Assembly: GCF_043195135.1 (NCBI RefSeq)
Contig: NZ_JBAFWP010000019.1
Strand: one strand, 5' to 3'
Source: NCEH01 sp043195135
GTDB lineage: Bacteria > Pseudomonadota > Alphaproteobacteria > Rhizobiales > Xanthobacteraceae
DNA length: 64,000 bases
Shown: positions 24,159-32,015 of the stretch, piece by piece
How positions within the stretch are numbered: position 1 is the stretch's first letter
How the letters are laid out: every line of letters starts with the position of its first letter
Notes under the pieces: model-generated
The model's database searches: none
Told to the model about the DNA's origin: nothing
The model's input: only the letters and a program-made list of their open reading frames with translations
Translations under genes and position numbers: made by a program

Positions 24159-24632
24159 ACTACCTCAACAATCGATGGCGGCGCCCCGCGGGACGCAACG
24201 TACGAAGCGAGATCTTGCGAAATTCCTAAAATGCAGTTCGTTAGAATGTTATATTAATATTGATTGCTTGACCGGCGCGCAGTCTTGTCACCAGAAGCAC
24301 GTTGAAATTCAAAGGTTTGGATTTCGCACGCTCAACTGGCGCCGTCGCCGGGCCCGGTCGCAGGGGCGGCCGCCTTCAGAATACGCGGACCTGTCCCGCC
24401 GCATGGCGACCCGGCCGGCTTCAAGCCACCGGCGCTCTTCGTGACCTGCAAAGCTTGAGGAACTCTTTCGCCCCCGCCGGAGCGGACCGGCTTCTCCCCG
24501 CAATTGACCGTTCAGAGGGCCTGCGGCGTTGAGGTCCGTCGCGCTCATTTTCGGGGGCGGACAAACCCTCAGGGGCGAGCCGGCGGCTGCCGCCGCGTGC
24601 CGGCATGCCTTGCAATGACTTATATAAAAGAA
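24159..24632. promoter_or_regulatory. gene-free, partly AT-rich region upstream of adhesin operon
   Basis: 474-bp stretch without a convincing gene. The part nearest orf135 (about 24160-24330) is AT-rich, including TTATATTAATATTGATT near 24250, and should hold the operon promoter. It also holds the second copy of TTCAAAGGTTTG at 24308-24319. From about 24330 to the tRNA it is GC-rich with no structure I can name. Confidence 0.5.
24308..24319. promoter_or_regulatory. 12-bp element TTCAAAGGTTTG, copy 2
   Basis: Exact match to 19670-19681, in the same orientation and at a comparable distance upstream of the trimeric autotransporter operon. Confidence 0.3.
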
Positions 24633-24724
24633 TGGCGGAGACGGAGGGATTCGAACCCTCGAGACCCTTTTGGGGGTCTGCTCATTTAGCAAACGAGTGC
24701 CTTCAGCCTCTCGGCCACGTCTCC
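24633..24724 (-). tRNA. tRNA-Ser (anticodon GCT)
   Basis: 92-base tRNA including encoded CCA. The acceptor stem GGAGACG pairs with CGTCTCC, the anticodon loop reads TTTGCTAAA (GCT), there is a long variable arm (GACCCCCAAAAGGGTC) and the T arm holds GGTTCGAATCC. The class II long-arm form and anticodon assign it to serine AGC/AGU codons. Confidence 0.95.
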
Positions 24725-24788
24725 ATTGCGCTCACCTATGCCGAACGAAGGACGGCTTTGCAAGCCGCCCCCGCCCTTGTCCTCGCAA

Positions 24789-25202
24789 TTAAGTGCCGGC
24801 GTAGGATTTCTCTTCCACAAACAGCGAGCCGGAACGGAGGTTGATTTCCTTCTTGATCGCCGCCCGCCGATCATTGGTCACATAGACCGCCCGCGCCAGT
24901 TCCACGAACCTGGCATCAAAGCGTTTTTCCGCTTCGAGCTCGCGTAGCGCGTCCTCGATCTCCCACAGCGCCTCGTTCACGCCCTTGATTTCGGCGGTGA
25001 GCGCCTCGAACCCCGTGTTCAATGCGTGCAGGTCCCGCAATTGGGCCAGGGCGGTCAGTTCCCGCAACACGTTCGCACGCTTCGCCGGATCGGCGATGCG
25101 TTCGGCCTTGATCTCGAGGATGGTGATCTTGTCGATCAGCTCGCCGGCGGAAACCGGAGCGAGAATCTCCACCGGCGCCAGCGCCGCATCACTTGTACTC
25201 AT
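24789..25202 (-). CDS. DUF6165 family protein
   Basis: 137-residue, largely helical protein: VSAGELIDKITILEIKAERIADPAKRANVLRELTAL, then a central acidic helix and an ENDRRAAIKKEIN-like end (YVTNDRRAAIKKEINLRSGS). This matches DUF6165, a family of unknown function. It overlaps the end of the TPR/glycosyltransferase-like gene by 14 bp on the same strand, so the two are translated together. A structural partner role for the TPR protein is possible, as inference. Confidence 0.75.
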   Translation of the reverse strand: MSTSDAALAPVEILAPVSAGELIDKITILEIKAERIADPAKRANVLRELTALAQLRDLHALNTGFEALTAEIKGVNEALWEIEDALRELEAEKRFDARFVELARAVYVTNDRRAAIKKEINLRSGSLFVEEKSYAGT

Positions 25203-27180
25203 GATTTTCCGCTTTCCCCATCTCGACGCCCGCCGCTATCGCCGTGAAGACGCCGGCCCATTGCCCCGGCTGCTCCTGGCGAACGACACGCACCGAGGGA
25301 TAGAGCCCGGTGTCCGCGCCATCCCCGGCGAAGGCAAAGTGGGTGGCTCCGCTCGCCGCGAGCAGCACCGGGCGGTTCATTGCCGCCGCAAGATGCGCAA
25401 GCGGCGCATCGACGCTTACGAGCAGGTCCAGGTGATGCAGCAGCGCGGCGCTGTCGACAAACGTCCCGTCGGCGTCGAAATCACTCTCCAGGCGCAGGAT
25501 GCGACCCCGGAATGGCACGCGGTCCATCTGCGCCGCGGCGGGACCCTGCTGAAGTCCCACGAGCCGAGCCCCCTCGATTGCGGCGATCGGGGCAAAGGCC
25601 TCCAGCGGTGCGCCGCGCAAAGGTTCGACGCGGCCGCCATCCTCGCTCTGCCAATGGATGCCGATCACCAGATCGCCGGCGGAATGCGCATGGCTCCAGG
25701 CTGCAAGGCGATCCGGCGCCGCATGCAGATAGGGCGTGCGCGGCCAGAGCGCGGGATCCGGCGCGACGAGTTGAGGCAAGCTTGCAAGGGCGACGCCCAG
25801 CACCCCCTCTTCGGCAGGATCGACCTGCGCGGGATCGGCCAGAATCCCGACCCGCGGGTCCAGGGATGCGAACAAGGCCGCGTCCGCCGGATCGGCGACC
25901 AGCAGGCGGGGTTCAATCCCGCGGTCGGCCAGGAGCGGCAGCAGGCGCGCCAGGGCGATCGTGTCGGAAAGCCGCTCGCAGGCGACGACCACGAGCGCGC
26001 GCGGGCTCCCCGCGCCATCCCAGATCCCCACATTGCGGGCGGCGAGGCGGGTCCGCGGCGCCTGCGCGGCGGCATCGAGCGCGGCCCATCCCTCGGCCCA
26101 GGCGCCGCGTCCCAGCGCTTCGTTCGCGCGCGCGTCGAGGGCATGGGGGTTGTGGGGGTCGAGATGCAGGGCCTTGTCGATGGCGGCACGGGCCTCCGCT
26201 CGCGCGCCGAGATGGGTCAGAAGGCGGGCCCGCGCCAGCAGCGCCTCGGTGAAGGGCGGCTCCACCGCCAGCACGGCATCGAGATCTTCCAGCGCGCCAG
26301 CGACATCGCCCAGCCCCTCGCGCGCCATGCCGCGCTCGAACAAGGCGGCCGGGTCGCTCGGTGCGGCCTCGAGCACGGCGGCGCTCTGTTCCTCTGCCTC
26401 TGCAAATGCGCCGAGGCGGCGCAGGAGAAAGGCGTAGCGCAAACGAAATTCCGCGCGCTGCGGCGCGCGCTCCACCGCCTGCCGATAGGCCGCGCGCGCG
26501 CCTTCCAAATCGCCGAGCAGGAAACAGCATTCCCCGAGGAGGTGGTGGGCGTCGACGAACTCGGGCGCCAGCTTCACCGCGTGTTCTGCTGCGGCACGGG
26601 CCTCGGCCGCCTCGCCGCGTCCAAGCAGGATGAAGCCCTTGTTGACCGGATGAACCGGCGACCAGGGCTGCAATTGCAGCAGCCGTTCGCAATCGGCAAG
26701 TGCCGCGTCCGGATGGCCCGCTTGCACCAGGGCGACGGAGCGATTGGCGAGCGCCTCCACCGCCAGCGGGTCCAATTCCAGCACCCGCGAATAGGCTTTC
26801 GCCGCAAGCTCGTGGCGACCGAGGGCGCCGAGTGCGTTGGCTGCCTGGAAATGGGCCTCGCCCAATTGGGGCGCGAGCTTGATGGCGCGCTCAGCCGCGG
26901 ACAGGGCCTTCTCGAATTGGCCGACGCCCTGAAGCGCGACCGCGAGCAGGATCGCGGCGTGGGGATCCTTCGGTGCCAGATTGGCGGTGCGCCGTGCGCT
27001 CGGCAAAGCCTCGTCCGCGCGGCCTGTCTGGATCAACGCCATGGCCAGCATGCGATGCGCGTCCACAAGCGCGGGCTGGAGCTCAACCACGAGGCGAAAC
27101 CCCTCGATGGCCTTCTCCATCTGCCCCGCCCGGGCGAATGCGGCGGCTTGGCCAAGTATCGTGCGCGGATCGGGCGACAT
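25189..27180 (-). CDS. TPR protein with C-terminal GT-B/glycosyltransferase-like domain
   Basis: 663-residue protein. Residues 1 to about 370 are at least nine tetratricopeptide repeats (for example AIEGFRLVVELQPALVDAHRMLAMAL and AYSRVLELDPLAVEALANRSVALV). The remaining ~290 residues resemble the glycosyltransferase family 9-like half found in many bacterial TPR proteins: GIHWQSEDGGRVEPLRGAPLEAF, LVGLQQGPAA and LLVSVDAPLAHLAAAMNRPVLLAASG. The ATG at 27180 was used; a GTG two codons upstream has better spacing from AGGAG. TPR-GT proteins such as HMW1C and OGT modify proteins, so glycosylation of nearby adhesins is a hypothesis. Confidence 0.75.
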   Translation of the reverse strand: MSPDPRTILGQAAAFARAGQMEKAIEGFRLVVELQPALVDAHRMLAMALIQTGRADEALPSARRTANLAPKDPHAAILLAVALQGVGQFEKALSAAERAIKLAPQLGEAHFQAANALGALGRHELAAKAYSRVLELDPLAVEALANRSVALVQAGHPDAALADCERLLQLQPWSPVHPVNKGFILLGRGEAAEARAAAEHAVKLAPEFVDAHHLLGECCFLLGDLEGARAAYRQAVERAPQRAEFRLRYAFLLRRLGAFAEAEEQSAAVLEAAPSDPAALFERGMAREGLGDVAGALEDLDAVLAVEPPFTEALLARARLLTHLGARAEARAAIDKALHLDPHNPHALDARANEALGRGAWAEGWAALDAAAQAPRTRLAARNVGIWDGAGSPRALVVVACERLSDTIALARLLPLLADRGIEPRLLVADPADAALFASLDPRVGILADPAQVDPAEEGVLGVALASLPQLVAPDPALWPRTPYLHAAPDRLAAWSHAHSAGDLVIGIHWQSEDGGRVEPLRGAPLEAFAPIAAIEGARLVGLQQGPAAAQMDRVPFRGRILRLESDFDADGTFVDSAALLHHLDLLVSVDAPLAHLAAAMNRPVLLAASGATHFAFAGDGADTGLYPSVRVVRQEQPGQWAGVFTAIAAGVEMGKAENHEYK

Positions 27181-27307
27181 GGACACGGCAACTCCTGGAC
27201 CTTGCGGCCGCGCCTGGTCCGCATGCCCGTCCGCGGGCGCCACGGCCAGTGGCGGCGGTCGCATCTAAGCCGACCGCGCGCAAAAAGCGAGGGGGCGGCT
27301 CAAGCCT

Positions 27308-28012
27308 TCATCGTGCGCGCTGACCGAACAGGATGCTCTGGGCTTCCTTGTCCTTGGAGAGGTCCGGCTTGCGTTCCTCGGCGCTCACCGCAAGGCCGCG
27401 CTGCACGGCCGGGCGCATCTTCACCGTGTCAAGCCAGCGCTGGAGATGGGGGAACTCTTCGATCTTCTGGCCCTGGCGTTCCCAGAGCTTGGCCCAGCCG
27501 ACGCAGGCCATGTCGGCGACGGAATAGTCCCCCGCCAGGAACTCGCGGTCCTTCAGGCGCGTGTTCATCACGCCGTACAGGCGATGCACCTCGTTGGTGT
27601 AGCGATCGATGGCGTAGGGGATCTTCTCCGGCGCATAGATGCGGAAATGATGGGCCTGGCCGGCCATGGGGCCGAGGCCGCCCATCTGCCAGAACAGCCA
27701 CTCGTCCACTTCCACCCGCTTGCGCTCGTCGGCGGGATAGAATTTGCCGGTCTTGCGGCCGAGATATTGCAGGATGGCGCCCGACTCGAACACCGAAATG
27801 GGCGCCCCGCCCGGTCCGTTGGGATCGAGGATCGCGGGGATCTTGTTGTTGGGCGAGATGGCGAGAAATTCCGGCTTGAACTGTTCCCCTTTGCCGATGT
27901 TCACCAGCTTCACGGTGTAGGGCAGTTCGCATTCCTCGAGCATGATGGCGATCTTCCACCCATTGGGGGTGGGCCAATAGTGAAGCTCGATGGGTTGCTG
28001 GATTTCGGCCAT
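27308..28012 (-). CDS. glutathione S-transferase, YfcG/YghU-like
   Basis: 234-residue cytosolic GST. The N-terminal thioredoxin-like domain begins with IELHYWPTPNGWKIAIMLEECELPY, the arrangement of the YfcG/nu-class, which have disulphide-bond reductase activity; the SNAIL-like ESGAILQYL follows at about residue 75. The C-terminal helical domain contains FLAGDYSVADMACVGW. ATG at 28012 with GGGGAG seven bases upstream. Unlinked by strand or spacing to the TPR gene. Confidence 0.9.
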   Translation of the reverse strand: MAEIQQPIELHYWPTPNGWKIAIMLEECELPYTVKLVNIGKGEQFKPEFLAISPNNKIPAILDPNGPGGAPISVFESGAILQYLGRKTGKFYPADERKRVEVDEWLFWQMGGLGPMAGQAHHFRIYAPEKIPYAIDRYTNEVHRLYGVMNTRLKDREFLAGDYSVADMACVGWAKLWERQGQKIEEFPHLQRWLDTVKMRPAVQRGLAVSAEERKPDLSKDKEAQSILFGQRAR

Positions 28013-28312
28013 TTCAATGCTCCCCGCTCGACCGGGCAGACCCGGCGAAGGCGCATACAGGTATTCTGCCGCGCGCTTCCCGGCAAGTATCGCGCGCGTG
28101 TGGCATCCGGGGCCGGCCAAAATGCGTCGTGATCCCGCCAATTCGAGGAAAGCGCGGGCCCGCTTGGCCCACAGGCGGAATATTTTTGGCCGAACTAGAC
28201 TAAAGTCTATTGCCGTAGCGGCATGACGTAGCGTCTGCTAGGGCGCTCGGGGGATGGTGCGCCAACACCGCAATGGTTCCAAAGAGAACCGTACCCCCTT
28301 AGGGAGGATACA
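28013..28312. promoter_or_regulatory. divergent region upstream of GST and TRAP operon
   Basis: 300-bp intergenic stretch. The TRAP side holds two adjacent inverted repeats (28196-28209 and 28211-28223), a small hairpin GGTTC/GAACC at 28275-28290, and the dctP ribosome binding site AGGGAGG at 28301-28307. Confidence 0.5.
28196..28223. promoter_or_regulatory. two tandem inverted repeats upstream of dctP
   Basis: TAGAC-TAAA-GTCTA (28196-28209) followed one base later by TGCCG-TAG-CGGCA (28211-28223). Each has 5-bp perfect arms. Candidate operators for a GntR- or LysR-type regulator of the TRAP operon; no regulator gene is adjacent. Confidence 0.4.
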
Positions 28313-29443
28313 TTGACTGACACTTCCAAAGTGAACGAGTCCGCGCGTCCCTCGCGACGCGGCTTTCTTACGGCTGCGGCCGCCACCGCGGCGGGTGCTG
28401 CTGTCATTGCTGCACCGGCCGTCCACGCTCAGGCGCCGGTCAAGCTGAAATTTCAGTCCACCTGGCCGAACAAGGACATCTTCCACGAATTCGCGGGCGA
28501 TTTCGTCCGTTACGTGAACCAGATGGCCGGCGGGCGTGTGGAACTGGAACTGCTCGCCGCGGGTGCCGTGGTGCCCGCGTTCCAGGTGCTGGATGCGGTC
28601 AGCTCCGGCATCATCGACGGCGGCCACGGGGTATCCGCCTATTGGTACGGCAAGAACAAGGCGTTCTCCCTGTTCGGCACCGCACCGGCCTTCGGCTGGG
28701 ATGCGGATGAATTGCTCGGCTGGGTGCGGTATGGCGGCGGCCAGCAATTGTACGACGAGCTGACCCAGCAGATCCTCAAGCTCAATGTGGTGGGCATGCT
28801 CACCGGCCCGATGCCGACGCAGCCCCTCGGCTGGTTCAAGGCCGAGATCACCAGCCCGGACCAGATGAAGGGCATGAAATACCGCACCGTCGGCCTCGGG
28901 GCGGACCTCTTCAAGGAAATGGGCGTCGCCGTCACCATCGTTCCCGGTGGCGAAATCGTTCCGGCCATGGACCGGGGCCTGCTGGAGGGAGCGGAATTCA
29001 ACAATCCCTCGTCCGACACGGTGCTCGGCTTCCCGGACGTATCCAAGGTCTACATGGTGCAGAGCTATCACCAGGCCCTCGAATGCTTTGAGGTCCTGTT
29101 CAACAAGACCAAGTTCGAGAGCCTGCCGAAGGATGTCCAGGCCATCATCAAGGGCGCTGCGGATGCGGCTTCCTCGGACATGATGTGGAAGGCGCAGGAC
29201 CGCTATTCGAAGGATCTCGAGGCGCTCAAGGCGCGCGGCGTGAAGGTCATCTCGACGCCGAAATCGGTGCTGGAGGCCCAGCTCAACGCCTGGGACAAGG
29301 TGATCGCCAATCTGTCCGCCGACCCGTTCTTCAAGAAGGTCGTGGACAGCCAGATGGCGTGGGCCAAGCGCGTCGTCGGCTTCCGCCTCCAGTACGAGGT
29401 CGATAGCGCCTTCGCCTACAACCACTTCTTCCAGAAGGCCTGA
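28313..29443 (+). CDS. dctP: TRAP transporter substrate-binding protein, DctP family
   Basis: 376-residue periplasmic solute-binding protein. Twin-arginine signal SRRGFLTAAAATAAG at residues 11-25, cleaved after VHAQ, then the DctP fold: FQSTWPNKDIFHEFAGDFVRYV, GVVPAFQVLDAVSSGIIDGG-type ligand loop, and MKGMKYRTVGLGADLFKEMGV. The twin-arginine signal and sequence resemble the TakP/alpha-keto-acid-type subgroup, which dimerises, but ligand is not certain. Translation starts at TTG (28313) after AGGGAGG. First gene of dctP-dctQ-dctM. Confidence 0.9.
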   Translation: MTDTSKVNESARPSRRGFLTAAAATAAGAAVIAAPAVHAQAPVKLKFQSTWPNKDIFHEFAGDFVRYVNQMAGGRVELELLAAGAVVPAFQVLDAVSSGIIDGGHGVSAYWYGKNKAFSLFGTAPAFGWDADELLGWVRYGGGQQLYDELTQQILKLNVVGMLTGPMPTQPLGWFKAEITSPDQMKGMKYRTVGLGADLFKEMGVAVTIVPGGEIVPAMDRGLLEGAEFNNPSSDTVLGFPDVSKVYMVQSYHQALECFEVLFNKTKFESLPKDVQAIIKGAADAASSDMMWKAQDRYSKDLEALKARGVKVISTPKSVLEAQLNAWDKVIANLSADPFFKKVVDSQMAWAKRVVGFRLQYEVDSAFAYNHFFQKA

Positions 29444-29492
29444 CGCCGGCGCGGGACCGCGCGCCGGGCGTCTACGCCTCGCCTCGAAAGCT

Positions 29493-29526
29493 GCAACCGC
29501 CCCTGGCCCTCGCCATGGGCGGTTGC
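29493..29526 (+). other. intercistronic hairpin between dctP and dctQ
   Basis: GCAACCGCCC (29493-29502) pairs with GGGCGGTTGC (29517-29526); inside, after one mismatch, TGGC pairs with GCCA across a CCTC loop. No T-run follows, so it is more likely an mRNA-stability or partial attenuation element than a terminator. Confidence 0.6.
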
Positions 29527-29616
29527 GTGCATGGGGCGGGCACGGGCGCGTCATGGCGCGCACACCGCGAAGGACGAGGGGCGCCGTCACGGCTGCCGAA
29601 GCGGAGAAATCGCGCA

Positions 29617-30216
29617 ATGCAAGCGTTTCTGATCGGTATTGATAAATTCAATACCTTTGTTGGAAAGTTATTCGCCTGGGTCATCGTCATCCTGACCGTC
29701 GCCATCTGCTACGAAGTTTTTTGCAGATATGTCCTGCGGTCCCCCACCTCGTGGGCCTATGACGTCTCCTATATCCTGTACGGCACATTGTTCATGATGG
29801 CGGGCGCCTACACGCTCTCGCGCAACGGGCATGTGCGCGGCGATTTCCTGTACCGCAACTGGCCGCCCAAGCGGCAGGCCGCGGTGGACCTGGTGCTGTA
29901 TTTCCTGTTCTTTTTCCCCGGCATCATCGCCCTCATCTACTCGGGCTGGGGTTATTTCTACCTCTCCTTCCTGCTCAACGAACATTCCTCCTTCTCGCCC
30001 GACGGGCCGATGATCTGGCCTTTCAAGGGGCTCATTCCGATCACCGGCGTCCTCATGTTCATGCAGGGCGTGGTCGAGGTGATCCGCTGCATCATCACCC
30101 TGCGCACCGGGGTTTGGCCGGATCGGCTCCACGACGTCGAGGAGATGGAAAAGCTCATTCTTGAAGACGCCGCCAACAAGGCGGACGCCGAAGCCATCGG
30201 TAAGGGGGCACTGTGA
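29617..30216 (+). CDS. dctQ: TRAP transporter small permease, DctQ family
   Basis: 199-residue membrane protein with four predicted transmembrane helices (about 16-38, 50-70, 90-115, 145-165), containing the family segments AICYEVFCRYVLRSPTSWAYDVSYILYG and HVRGDFLYRNWPPKRQAAVDL. The small permease bridges DctP and DctM. ATG at 29617 follows AAGCGGAGAAA. The 173-bp gap after dctP contains a strong hairpin; dctM overlaps its stop codon. Confidence 0.9.
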   Translation: MQAFLIGIDKFNTFVGKLFAWVIVILTVAICYEVFCRYVLRSPTSWAYDVSYILYGTLFMMAGAYTLSRNGHVRGDFLYRNWPPKRQAAVDLVLYFLFFFPGIIALIYSGWGYFYLSFLLNEHSSFSPDGPMIWPFKGLIPITGVLMFMQGVVEVIRCIITLRTGVWPDRLHDVEEMEKLILEDAANKADAEAIGKGAL

Positions 30217-31541
30217 TGTTTTTGTCGGATCCCGCCCTCGGCATCTTGATGCTCGTCCTGTTCCTCGTCTTCCTCATGCTCGGCTTTCCCATCGCCTTTA
30301 CGCTGATGGCGCTCGGTGTCGGCTTTGGCTACATCACGCGCGGCGATACGGTGTTTCAGCTCTTCGTCCAGCGCACCTATAGCGTCATGGCGAACGACGT
30401 CCTGATCTCCATCCCCCTGTTCCTGTTCATGGGCTATGTGGTGGAACGGGCGAACATTCTCGATCGCCTGTTTCGGGCGATTCAACTCGCCGCCGGCTGG
30501 GTGCCGGGCTCGCTGGCTGTGGCCACCCTCATCACCTGCGCGATGTTCGCCACCGCCACCGGCATCGTCGGCGCAGTGGTGACGCTCATGGGGCTGCTTG
30601 CGTTTCCAGCCATGCTGCGCGCCGGCTACGACACCAAGATCGCCGCCGGGGTGGTGTGCGCGGGCGGCTGTCTTGGCATTTTGATACCACCCAGCGTGAT
30701 GCTGATCCTCTACGGCGCCACGGCGGGCGTCTCGGTGGTGAAGCTGTATGCCGCCGCCTTCCTGCCCGGCCTCATGCTGACCGGCCTCTACATGGGCTAT
30801 GTCATCATCCGGGCGATGTTGAACCCGGCCCTCGCGCCGAAATTGCCGCCGGAAGCAAAGGCGCGCTCGTTTGGAGAGATCGCGTTCGCCCTGGCGAGCT
30901 CTTTCTTTCCCCTGGCGATCCTGATCAGCGGCGTGCTCGGAGCGATCATCTTCGGCCTTGCGACACCGTCCGAGGCGGCGGCCATCGGCGCGGCAGGCGC
31001 GGTCCTGCTCGCCCTCGCCTATCGCACCTTCTCGCTCAACAAGCTGAAGGAGAGCGTGTTCCTCACGGCGCGCGCCTCGGCGATGGTGTGCTGGCTGTTC
31101 GTCGGCTCGGCGGTGTTCTCGGCAGTGTTCGCATTGCTGGGCGGGCAGAGGGTGGTGGAGGAATTCATCCTCGCCCTGAACCTTGGGCCCATCGGCTTCC
31201 TGCTGCTGACCCAGGCCATCATCTTCGTGCTGGGCTGGCCGCTGGAATGGACCGAGATCATCGTGATCTTCCTGCCCATCTTCCTGCCGCTGCTGGATGA
31301 TTTCGGCGTGGACCCGATCTTCTTCGGGATCCTGGTCGCGCTCAATCTCCAGACGTCGTTCCTCTCTCCGCCTGTGGCCATGGCGCCCTTCTATCTGAAG
31401 GGGGTGGCACCGAAGAACGTCTCCATCGACCAGATCTTCTCCGGCGTCATGCCCTTCCTCTGCCTGGTCATCGTCGCCATGATCCTGCTTTATGTGTTCC
31501 CCGGCATCGCCCTGTGGCTGCCGAAGGCGCTCTACGGATGA
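30216..31541 (+). CDS. dctM: TRAP transporter large permease, DctM family
   Basis: 441-residue polytopic permease with about 12 membrane helices, which drives Na+- or H+-coupled uptake of the DctP ligand. Family motifs: LGFPIAFTLMALGVGFGYI, CAGGCLGILIPPSVMLILYG and LNLQTSFLSPPVAMAPFYLKGVAP. The ATG at 30216 shares its A with the dctQ stop (TGATG); a GTG directly before is an alternative. Ends six bases before a DUF488 gene. Confidence 0.93.
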   Translation: MFLSDPALGILMLVLFLVFLMLGFPIAFTLMALGVGFGYITRGDTVFQLFVQRTYSVMANDVLISIPLFLFMGYVVERANILDRLFRAIQLAAGWVPGSLAVATLITCAMFATATGIVGAVVTLMGLLAFPAMLRAGYDTKIAAGVVCAGGCLGILIPPSVMLILYGATAGVSVVKLYAAAFLPGLMLTGLYMGYVIIRAMLNPALAPKLPPEAKARSFGEIAFALASSFFPLAILISGVLGAIIFGLATPSEAAAIGAAGAVLLALAYRTFSLNKLKESVFLTARASAMVCWLFVGSAVFSAVFALLGGQRVVEEFILALNLGPIGFLLLTQAIIFVLGWPLEWTEIIVIFLPIFLPLLDDFGVDPIFFGILVALNLQTSFLSPPVAMAPFYLKGVAPKNVSIDQIFSGVMPFLCLVIVAMILLYVFPGIALWLPKALYG

Positions 31542-31547
31542 GGATCG

Positions 31548-32012
31548 ATGGCGAAAACCAAGACGACCGAACTGTTCACGGTCGGCTATGAGCAAACGAC
31601 GTCCGGCGCGTTTCAGGACACCCTGACCCGTGCCGGCGTCGATCTGCTGGTGGACGTGCGCGCGGTCGCCGCCTCGCGCCGTCCCGGCTTCTCGAAGACC
31701 GCCCTCGCCGCCGGCATCGCGGAACATGGCATCGCCTATGCCCACCTGCGGGCGCTCGGCACGCCGAAGGAGGGCCGGCTCGCGGCGCGCTCCGGCGATC
31801 ACGACGCGCTGATGCGCATCTACGACGCCCACCTCGCCACCGACCCGGCCCGCGCGGCGCTGGAGGAACTCGCGACGCTGGCGCAGGGCCGGCGCATCTG
31901 CCTCATGTGCTATGAGCGCCACGTGGAGGGCTGCCACCGCCTGCGCCTCGCGCAATTCCTTTGCGAACGGCTCGACCTTCCGGTCACGCACCTGATCGCC
32001 GACCCGTTCTGA
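31548..32012 (+). CDS. DUF488 domain protein
   Basis: 154-residue DUF488 protein: FTVGYEQTTSGAFQDTL, VDVRAVAASRRPGFSK, and the cysteine-rich CLMCYERHVEGCHRLRLA at about residues 118-135. These are conserved in the family, whose function is unknown. Six bases after dctM, probably cotranscribed by read-through. Its 3' end faces an MFS gene with only three bases between. Confidence 0.85.
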   Translation: MAKTKTTELFTVGYEQTTSGAFQDTLTRAGVDLLVDVRAVAASRRPGFSKTALAAGIAEHGIAYAHLRALGTPKEGRLAARSGDHDALMRIYDAHLATDPARAALEELATLAQGRRICLMCYERHVEGCHRLRLAQFLCERLDLPVTHLIADPF

Positions 32013-32015
32013 GGC

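Noticed and set aside
24309..24692. 127-codon minus-strand frame
   Set aside because: Overlaps the tRNA-Ser gene and has no coding character.
24633..24724. tRNA-Ser as an integration site of a genomic island
   Set aside because: No integrase and no second copy of the tRNA 3' end found in the window by eye.
29958..31991. 677-codon minus-strand frame opposite dctM and DUF488
   Set aside because: Shadow of conserved transporter genes; His/Glu/Arg-rich low-complexity.
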